Shown: positions 56,029 to 64,000 of the stretch, one piece after another | Layout of the letters: each line of letters begins with the position of its first letter | How positions within the stretch are numbered: position 1 is the stretch's first letter | From: Linum tenue | Lineage: Eukaryota; Streptophyta; Magnoliopsida; Malpighiales; Linaceae | Direction of reading: 5' to 3' | Assembly: GCA_946122785.1 (NCBI GenBank) | Contig: CAMGYJ010000007.1 | Span: 8,510,909 to 8,574,908, forward strand | DNA length: 64,000 bases | The notes under the pieces: model-generated | Told to the model about the DNA's origin: nothing | What the model saw: only the letters and a program-made list of their open reading frames with translations | Database searches by the model: none | Made by a program: the position numbers and the translations under genes

Positions 56029-58236
56029 GGGCTTTGCCTAGCTAGGTTCTAGTTTGGATTGTAGCTTTCATGTTGAACCTCAATTTTTGTTAGAATTAGC
56101 ATGCAGTTCAGCATCTGCTATTGATCTCTGTAACACTGCCACCAATGGTCTACCTCGATGCATGGTGATTCTTGCCATATGTATATATCTCCGCTCGCCA
56201 GTGTTTGACGCTTTTGCTGTTCATGGTGGCACGTCAGGATTTGACTATTTTAGTTCCGTTTGACGTGATTGTGAGGATGTATATAGAGCTCACTTGAATT
56301 TATCTGGTGTGTGGGTTATCAGCTAGGTTTTATCGCATGACATGATGTCGTCAGTGGTGTGGTGGCCGACCAAATTGCTTGTCTATCCCTCCAGGTAGTG
56401 GACCAGTGGTTCCTCGTTGTCCTATTTCATGGCAGCCAGCCAAATTGACCATTTGGGAGGTTGAGTATCAACTGTGAAAGTTGAATGACCGTCGCCACAC
56501 AGTTTCTCTTCTTTTTCTTTGTGCTAAAAAATTATGGACCTACCGTATCCTGACTAACAAAAATTTGGTGGTGATTGGGGTTGGTTACGATTTCAAATTT
56601 GCATTGCTCATTCTTATGGTATTTTGCAGCAAGTATCGAAAAATGGTATCATATCGGTGATTCGATAAGAAAAACCTCATATCAAAAGTGGAATCGGTAT
56701 GCAGTATTCTGTACAAAATAGCGTATAATTTCTAGGACGATTTTTTAATTCTTGCTTTTTATCTCATCTAGTTAAGTGTTGTGAGTTCTCATTCAAGAAC
56801 CATTTGGCGGGCATGAGCGCTGTCCAAAGTTTGATTCATTTGCATTCCACAATTAGGTAGTCTTGGTATGAAGGTTGAACCCTAGAGAGATTGCAGGTGG
56901 TTAAGTGTTTGGTAGATAAATTGTCCAGAGGTTTAATGTTACTTCTTCCGGGCCGGATTTACTGTCAAAGTTTGGTAGATAAATTGTCCAGAGTGTTTGA
57001 CAATGCGTTCAATCAAATAGCGTGAATGCTTCGTAGACGAGCACCACGGCGTTTTATTTACAAAAATGTATTTGTGAGCAATTCGACGAACAATATGAGC
57101 ACGTACGTTTTCATAGATGTGATACGGATTGCTTGAAATGTAGTTGATGGAGCAAAGAGGAACTAGAATGAAGTATTGTCTAGCCCCACAATGAAATGCC
57201 CTCGCAACTCAGACCAACAAAGTCTGTCGCTTTCGGTGGATTACTGACCATTCACACAATGAGTTCCATACCCAGAAAAGGGCACAGCATGTGACTGGCT
57301 AATTAACCACCATCACCATGGCAGTATTAGCTCATTTTGAGCTCGAAGTTGGAGGGAAAGAAGGAGAAGCTTCGTGATGAGAAATGGCGATAAGACAACA
57401 AGAAAAAAAGTAACTTTGCGAAAATTCCTTCCTTGAGGCACGCGGGGAACTCATCGGCGCTGGCATTTGCTCGCCGGCCTGAGATTCACATTTAGAACCT
57501 TCACCGGCTTGGGTGGCCAGTGCTGCAGAGGAGATTCAGGGAGCTCCTTTACTTATGAATTATGATGTATCAGATGAATCCCTGGGTGGGTGGGTGGGTT
57601 GGCGGCTGAAACCTAAGAGAGGGGTTGCAGTATATAAAGGCGCAATAGGTTTAGGTGGGCTCTATTTTCTTCTTATAGAGGCCCATAACCGACGATGAAA
57701 CAGGCCACTGGAGGCCCTCATCCGTGATTTGATATGGGCTGGAATGAAGTTCCCTTTGGGCTTATTCAGGCCTATCAAATTTTAATGTCTAAAGAGAGTT
57801 GGTTCTGTGAGACTGACTAATCATTTATCATTATCGATCTTTTTTAGATACTTTATTAAAACAACATAATAGTCTTTGATCTCTAGAAGCGAGTCCCTTG
57901 TTCTCCCAAGCTTATCCACGAGCGTCTTGCAATGGGTTTCGGTGGTTGCTGACAACAAGTCATTTGCGTGTGTGCTAATTGCATATCCTGTTTGAAAGTC
58001 TTCAACTCAATCAGCTTCGACGACCATCTGATTCTCTCTCAGCATACATTTGTCAACTCTAACTGATCATATCCATCGTGGAACACAATTCATGATGGGT
58101 CTATAGAGGACGGACGAGTAAATTCTAGCTCGTTACGGTTATGTATTATTGCAGACTTGATGATAGTTGTAATGACATATCCCTGATTGATAAGTTACGA
58201 GCAATTTGGCTATTTATTGTGAATGAAAACAACAAC
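56029..58236. other. RCC1 3' flank and intergenic DNA
   Basis: No further gene is supported. A 61-codon frame at 57513-57698 has no recognisable domain. Confidence 0.35.

Positions 58237-58280
<44 letters not shown>
58237..58280. repeat. (AAT)n microsatellite
   Basis: About 14 uninterrupted ATA/AAT units, preceded by AAC units. Confidence 0.95.
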
Positions 58281-58282
<2 letters not shown>

Positions 58283-58359
58283 GATGGAACAAACAATGGT
58301 AAAACACAATGACATGAAATCAAAAGAGAAAATCATAATAATGAAGAGTGTGATGATGG

Positions 58360-58821
58360 CAAGGTTGTCAACCCGCGGGTTGACCCGGACCCGGTTGAGC
58401 TAGTGGGTCAAGGGTTAACGGGTCACCCGTTTTAGCCCGGAAATATGGAAAGAGTAATTATATTGTACTTATCCTGATAAATTATATAAAATCTCATCTA
58501 ACATATGAGTAATAACATATAACATTACACCAAAGTAACATGTCGTACTTAAATCCAACATATAGTGAAAATTCACACACACTTATATAACATCAATATT
58601 TAAATGTTCAACTAAGGATTCCAAAAATTGAGTTAGCTAGGCGAAAAGAAAAATCGGTAAATAGGCGCATTTCGCAAACCAAGGGAAAAAATGACACAAT
58701 ATGACCTCCAACCCGGTACCTTGTAGTGGTCAACCCGGCGGGTGCGTGAGACCCGTTTTTCTCACTGGATCAGGGTCAAAGTGGGTCAACCAATGGGTCG
58801 ATCCACGGGTTGACAACCTTG
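58360..58821. mobile_element. hAT-like element with GGGTTGACCC subterminal repeats
   Basis: The ends CAAGGTTGTCAACCCG and CAAGGTTGTCAACCCGTG (right end, reverse complemented) are nearly perfect. The flanks GATGATGG and GATCATAG agree at six of eight positions. It is the same family as 24397-24853 in the opposite orientation. Confidence 0.75.
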
Positions 58822-59331
58822 GATCATAGATAGGTCATAGGTGTGATGTCGGTTCTTGGTTTGAGGTTTGAAGATCGATTAATTATGTGTTAGGTAAAGT
58901 GTTTTCTTTCTCATTCCTTACTCTTGCAAGTTGCAAGAGAGGGGAAGGGCCACCTCTCGGAGCTTTGACCCGAGCTTTCTTCTTAATTATTTATATCTAG
59001 GGACTAGGCTACTTAACCTTCCGTTGTGGAAATAACACTCCACTCCACTCATCTATTCTGGGGTCGATTCGCTGCTCACTGCAAAAGGAAGAACTTGAAA
59101 ACAGGCTTTTTATAAGGCCAAGCAAGCGAGTGAATCTGTGGGCTTATTTGTACCGAAAACACTTAATGGCGTGACAACCAATTAAATCAAAGTCTTTCAA
59201 TTAAATTGTTTTTTTTATGGTGATTCAATTAGAATTAAAGAAATAATGTTTCTAGAAAGAAAGACTTGGAAAGAAGTGGGATGACAGGGAAGTAACCCAA
59301 TATTTGCATGTCATTTTCACTACAATGATGG

Positions 59332-60214
59332 TAGGGCTGCAAACGAGTCGAGTCAAGTCGAGTTTTTGTTTAATTTGAGCTCGATTGGTTTTTAAATTTT
59401 CTAATTCGAGTTCGGCTCGAACTCGAATTTTGATAATCCAGCTCGAACTCGAGCTCGACTCGATTAAAAATAATTCAGCTCGAGCTCAACCCGGTAGAGC
59501 TTAGCTTGACAAGCCACCAGTGGCGGATCCAGAAATTTTAGGTAGGGGTGTCCTCTCTAAAAATTAAATTAAATTAATAATAAAAAAATTATTCAATAAA
59601 AAAATATCCGATTTATGTGAATTACAACAAAGCACACGACGGGTTTCATATTTTGGAGACATTGTAAAATACATCGTTGTCTAACATTGCTCTACAAATC
59701 TCTCTTGATATTTTCGACTAGACAAGGGGAGCCTGTAATTGTGTTTAATCGTTAGCTTTGGAAAATAATTGGGGATAAGGAATAGCTTTTTACTATTATA
59801 TTTGGATTTAAAATACAAGAAAAAAGGAGTTGTAGTCTAATGAAAAGTATGCTTACTAATAGTAGCAGTGATCCGAGTTCAGATTATATAGACTACCACT
59901 TAAATATTTTTATTTACCCATACGCAAACTATTGCTAGAGGTTAGATAATCATTTGCCCAATTTTTAGGGTGTCTCACTACCACTTAAATATTTTTTTCA
60001 CCCATACACGAACTACTATCAGAAGTTGAATAATCGGGTTCCCAAGGACACCCCTAAAGCTGCATGTATCCGCCACTGCAAGCCACCGAGTCAAGCTAGC
60101 TCACGAACTTATCAAGCTCAGCATGATCTAGGTCAAACTTGGCTTGTTTATTAACAAGTTGGCTCGCGAGCCACCTTGTTAAATAACGAGCCAAATTGTT
60201 TGAACCTAACTGAG
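59332..60214. mobile_element. hAT-like element with CTCGAG-type words, left part only, interrupted twice
   Basis: It starts TAGGGCTGCAAACGAG and is packed with GAGCTCGA/TCGAGCTC words at 59340-59517, continuing at 60079-60205 after a nested element. The right end is missing: sequence switches at about 60215 to an LTR, so the rest probably lies beyond the window on the other side of that retrotransposon. Confidence 0.65.
59518..60078. mobile_element. hAT-like element with CAGTGGCGGATCC ends, nested
   Basis: The ends CAGTGGCGGATCC and CAGTGGCGGATACATG (right end, reverse complemented) are flanked by the exact 8-bp duplication CAAGCCAC (59510-59517 and 60079-60086). Same terminal family as 19831-21408. 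Confidence 0.88.
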
Positions 60215-60789
60215 TGTAGGAGTGAGGTTCAGGGAAGATGTGGGTCAAGAAGAGTAAGCTAGAGGAAAATCAGGAACTTTGGGGGAGAGTTTGAGAGAAT
60301 TCCCGTTTAGAGAGAGAAGTTTGATGTTTATAGAGAGAGAGTGGCTAAAATGCGATCCCCTTCACCCACCGGAGTAAATGCCATATTTATAGGCTACATG
60401 GTGGTGGGTGAGTGGGTGGATTACATGATGGGACCTTGACTCTGATGTGACCACTGACATGTCGGGGATTTAGGCCATCCCCCTACCTAGGACATGTCAG
60501 GGGTGTACCTACGACTGTGTCACTGATCCCAACGCGGCTGACCCTCGGGAAGTGTGAGGGGAACTTCCTATGGCTTCGTGGCTTACAACGCGCCTGAGCC
60601 TCCGCGCCTTGATACTTTACACCCTCGCGCAGCTTGTGAGGAGCTCTGGGTCTTCGCGCGTTGGTTCTCTCCGCTCGCGCACGCGTAGTGGCGCGCCCTT
60701 AAGCCTTCATGCGCGCCTTAGACCTTCGTGCGCGCCTTCTGTCGGCGTGTCCTGCCTTGCACAGCTAGGTCCGAGTCACATGCCCAACA
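60215..60789 (-). mobile_element. 3' LTR of a minus-oriented Tat-like retrotransposon
   Basis: On the minus strand it begins TGTTGGGCATGTGAC at 60789 and ends CACTCCTACA at 60215. It is preceded by the polypurine tract TGGGGGGCAAT (60790-60800) and contains the TATA motif CCTATAAATATGG (60381-60393, minus) followed by a CT-rich leader. The matching 5' LTR must lie beyond 64000. The boundaries rest on TG/CA ends and the tract, since only one LTR is in view. Confidence 0.6.
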
Positions 60790-60894
60790 ATTGCCCCCCA
60801 TCAGAGGGTGTTCTGAGAACGCCCTCTGTTTAGGTCTTCGCTTGATTGACTCGGGCCTGGGCGCGGTTCCCGGGGTTCCTCGTGTGCGCCTTGC

Positions 60895-61175
60895 CATTTC
60901 GTAGCCGCGCGAGAGGCTCTGTTGTAGTTGCCTGATAGCGCGCGATCTCCGGGGGATTCTGATTCGCTTGAGATGCGTGCGCTCGGTCCTTGTGAGATCT
61001 TGTGAGATTCGAATCATCGATGGCACGGCGATTGATCGAGCGTGATTATCGCGGCTGCGATTGTTCCTCGCGTGTTCCGTAGCTTGCGCGCGATGTTCTA
61101 TTGTGGTTGCCTGATTCAGTGCGGTCCTTGGGGTCCGGGATTCTGAATCACGTGCGCGATCTTTGCAAGATTTTT
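60895..61175 (+). repeat. Imperfect tandem duplication upstream of the antisense ORF
   Basis: CGTAGCCGCGCGA...GTAGTTGCCTGAT...GGGGGATTCTGA (from about 60901) recurs about 177 bp later as CGTAGCTTGCGCG...GTGGTTGCCTGAT...CCGGGATTCTGA. GC-rich; possibly promoter-proximal repeats. Confidence 0.5.
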
Positions 61176-61372
61176 TCTTTTTCCTCGCGGGTGTGTCATG
61201 CCCCCCAGGCGTTGTGCGTAACTAGTTACGTCAGCGGCTAGTACCTACTTCGAATAGGTGTCCACGTGTCCTTACCTGGTTTGTCCGTTTGGGCGGGCGA
61301 ATTTCGAAATTCGAAACGTCTGACGGTTGCGATCTTCGAGGTTACTTTAACCCTTCGTCTTTCCTCTAATAA

Positions 61373-61380
61373 CTATAAGT
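61373..61380 (+). promoter_or_regulatory. TATA-like box for the antisense ORF
   Basis: CTATAAGT lies 158 bp before the ATG at 61538, followed by a CT-rich leader. Confidence 0.35.
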
Positions 61381-61537
61381 ATCGACCCGTTTGGGGAGTG
61401 GGATTCATTCTGCCTCATTCTTCACATCTGAGTTCTGCTCTTTCTCTCTCGTTCTCTGGTTTATCGCCGAGATTCCTCTCCTTCTTTTACAATCTTAAAT
61501 CCCCCATCGTTGTTCTTATCTGTTGTTTCTTGCTGTC

Positions 61538-64000
61538 ATGGACAACATCAACACCAACGTCGGCGAGGTTGAGATCGTACAAGACGAAGAAGGTAATGTT
61601 TCCCCACTTTCACGTATTTCTTCTGATCCGTCGCTGGAATTGGCGAATTCCGGCGGCGAGGACGGCGGTGGGTCCAGTGACGGCGGAGTTCCGTCGACGC
61701 CGTCGACCAGAGTCGACTCGGATCCTGATTTCGACCTCAGAGAGACGGAGGCCGATGAAGATGCAGTTGTGTCCGGGGGCGAGGGGCCGAGTACGCAGCC
61801 CCAGGGCGTCTTGATAATCAGACGCGACCGCGGTGGGATGTCCGGGGTCGCGGAGGGTGCTGGTACTGCGAACGCGGCCGAGCGCGAAGATTCCGATACA
61901 GAGTCGGCGCCGATAATCGCCGAGCCCGTCAACATGGTGCGCGTAACCGAGGCGATGAGTCGCCTTGGTCCTCGTTGCGTGGGCGCGGTCTACACCGTCC
62001 TTGATTGGGCGGAGATGTGGGGCGACCAGCCGGCTCCGCACGACAACTTGTTGCGGGGACCTGACCATTCTTCAATCTACTCGCGCGAGGACGTTGAGGA
62101 AATTGTGCGCGGGTTGGGTTTGCCTCCGCACTGGCAGTACGCGGTGCCCTCTGTTAGGAGCACAGTCGGTAATTGCCCCCCAGGGTGGTTCGGGGTGTAC
62201 AGCTAGTATTGGGTGATGGGCTTCAAGTTTCCCATCGACCCGCTGTTGTGCGCCTTATACAGGCGGCTCAACTGCTCGGTTGGGCGCCTCTCTCCGTCCA
62301 TCATAATGCATGTCTCATGCTTGCGCCTTGCCTGTAAGCGGCTTAACATCCAGTCCACGTACGGGCTGTTCCGCAAGTTTTACAAGATCAAGGAGCCTAG
62401 TAACACGAGTGATTGTTTGTCCATAAAGCGGCGCGATAACAGGCCTGATGGGTTCGTCTACGGCTCTCCCAAGCTTAAGAAGACGTGGTTTGAGCGCTTC
62501 TTCTACGTTAAGCCGGTGCCGGGGGAGTGGGCGAGTGAGTACGTGGATGAGCCCACTGTGTGGAAGAAGGGTAGTACCCAGAAGTTTGAGTCTCGCGTTG
62601 GCGCGTATGATCGGCTTGACCAAGAGTATCAAGCGTGTTTGGATCAGAAGATGAATCTTTATACGCGCGGAGTTCGCGAGGCCATTTTGCAAGAGCTTTT
62701 CGCTGATGGTTAGTTATTTTCTTTTCCCTTTGCATTCTGTCATATTTAACCGGTTTCTTACGATATTTTGGTGCAGGTGTCGATTTCGCCGACCTCGCGA
62801 GCATGATGTCGGTGGACAACATCGCGAAGGCACCCCGAGCCTCGCGTAAAGGGAAGAAGAAGCAGAAAGAGGGAGCGCAGAGTAGTAACGCGCCAGCTGC
62901 CAGCACCAAGAGGAAGGATCGGGGGCAGCCCAGCAGCGCTCCCGCGAGCGGCGGGAAAAGGAAGGAGTCGGCGTCGGAGAGGGAGCCGGCTGATGGGAAC
63001 CCGAAGAAGGTTGCGCGGGTTGTGGAGCCGCAAGCGCGAGTTGTTCCCGTGCCGGGGGCGCGCGTGCAGGAGGCACGCCAGCAGCCTCTGGTCATCGTCG
63101 ATCCCGAGGGACGGGTGGGCAACTCCCCCCGTCCGGAAAGGGTGGTGGCTCCTAGCAGCTCTGGGGCCACTGGGCAGCTGAAGCTCTCCGACATGTTGGG
63201 GGGCGTCCCGGGGGTTGACTATTACCGCGACGTGCGGCTGCACACTGGCGCGGCGTGTAATAGTCAAACGGCGCAGGCTGCTCTGCGGGCGGTTGGCCCT
63301 GTGCTTAGCATCCCCCCCGGTTCGAGAAGTCGGATCCTCTTGTGGACCTAGCTCAAATCCATTGGGCGGTAAGGATATTCTGTTCTGGCTCACAATCCTT
63401 TTGTTTTCTTTTCCTCCTCTCTTTTTTTCTAAGTTGTAAAGCGCTGTTTGTGCAGGGTTTGCTGGCGACTTTCCGCGCCCAGCAGGATCGTGCTTCCACG
63501 CGCGCGAGACTGAAGGCGGACGAGTCTCGGATTGTGCAGCTGGAAGGGAAGCTCGCCGGCGCGGAGGGCCGTGCGGAAAAGGCCACTAACGAGGCCAACA
63601 AGGCCCTGACTGAGCTGGGCGTGTGGCAAATCCGGCTTGAGACTGCTGTGGAGGCTGCGAAGGAGCGCGTCCGGATTGAGGAGCGCGATGCCATTAGGGC
63701 GCAGCTGGAAGCTCAGTTCGCTGAGGAGAAGAAGATGCTGGCGGAAGATTATGAAGGAAAGCTGAAGGAGGCCCGCGAGGACTTTCAAAAGGAGAAGGAT
63801 GACTTGGTCCAACTCCATAGTGTGGTGAAGGCTGAGGCCGTGCGTGAGGCCCAAGTTGCGGCGATTCGCCAGTATAAGTCATCCCCGCCTTTTGGGAGGA
63901 TTATGGCGGACGCCATGACGAAGGCTGTGATCGCGGTTGGGAAGAAAGTCCGACCCGAGAACCCCGGTATCAGTTGGGACACTCACGCGATGGTCGAGCA
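61538..64000 (+). pseudogene. 'Putative gypsy type transposon' protein with coiled coil, partial at window edge
   Basis: The exons are 61538-62708, 62777-63368 and 63463 to the window end. An acidic N-terminus precedes the plant transposon domain (GLPPHWQYAVPSVRSTVG, MGFKFPIDPLLCALYRRLNC, PSIIMHVSCLRLACKRLNI). A basic, Ala/Ser/Pro-rich linker (KGKKKQKEGAQ) and a long coiled coil (LKADESRIVQLEGKLAGAEG onward) follow. Two lesions are visible: an in-frame TAG at 62204-62206 and a frameshift in the C7 run near 63313, after which the frame giving FEKSDPLVDLAQIHWA leads into the next donor. The gene is opposite in strand to its LTR, as for the antisense ORF of Tat-lineage elements. Function is unknown. 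Confidence 0.65.

Noticed and set aside
57513..57698. 61-codon frame after the RCC1 gene
   Set aside because: Short, low complexity (GWVGW), no homology recognised.

Overview
The window reads as angiosperm nuclear DNA, probably from a eudicot. It has AT-rich intergenic DNA, multi-exon genes with GT-AG introns, plant-type MATH-BTB and RCC1 genes, and a dense nest of plant transposons (TRIM, Athila-like and Tat-like LTR elements, LINE, hAT, MULE, CACTA). The species cannot be named from the sequence alone.

Host genes. (1) A tandem family of three MATH-BTB (BPM-like CUL3 adaptor) paralogs lies on the + strand: copy 0 (1-676, 3' part only), copy 1 (3064-5883, last exon broken by a TRIM) and copy 2 (33972-36991, intact, 371 aa). 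Shared sequence upstream and downstream shows a segmental duplication whose spacer grew from about 2.4 kb (copies 0-1) to about 28 kb (copies 1-2) by transposon insertion. (2) An intact ten-exon RCC1-repeat gene (52508-56028, 476 aa) has three ACGT-core G-box/ABRE-like sites about 250 bp upstream of its start codon.

Transposon nest between BPM copies 1 and 2 (about 6.4-33.7 kb). In order it holds: a CACTA-like fragment; a large inverted duplication (arms 7331-9803 and 13612-17004) carrying LTR, Ulp1-protease and retropepsin fragments; an hAT element with possible captured exons (10371-11372); a minus-strand Athila-type region (about 17.4-27.16 kb) with a 1.37 kb LTR, tRNA-Asp-type PBS, gag and protease but no recognisable reverse transcriptase or integrase; hAT and Mutator-type insertions nested inside that region; and a full-length but degenerate LINE (28338-33700) with a 12-bp target duplication.

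Most striking region: 37903-49016. This is an 11.1 kb Mutator-like element (MULE) bounded by a 10-bp target duplication. It carries an intact FAR1-type transposase gene (789 codons, four exons) and, convergent to it, a six-exon Ulp1/SENP-like protease gene that is one nucleotide out of frame. Nearly every intron, the 5' non-coding part of the protease gene and the spacer between the genes are filled with tandem arrays built around the palindrome TTACCATATGGTAA. Measured palindrome-to-palindrome spacings (20, 41-42, 52-53, 62-63, 81-83, 93, 103 bp) all lie close to whole multiples of about 10.4 bp, most of them even multiples. This is the best candidate for an undescribed system.

Right end (60.2-64 kb). 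The 3' LTR of a minus-oriented Tat-like retrotransposon interrupts an hAT element. It is followed by a GC-rich gene on the opposite strand ('putative gypsy type transposon' family plus coiled coil), which fits the antisense ORF known from the Tat lineage. The element runs off the window edge.
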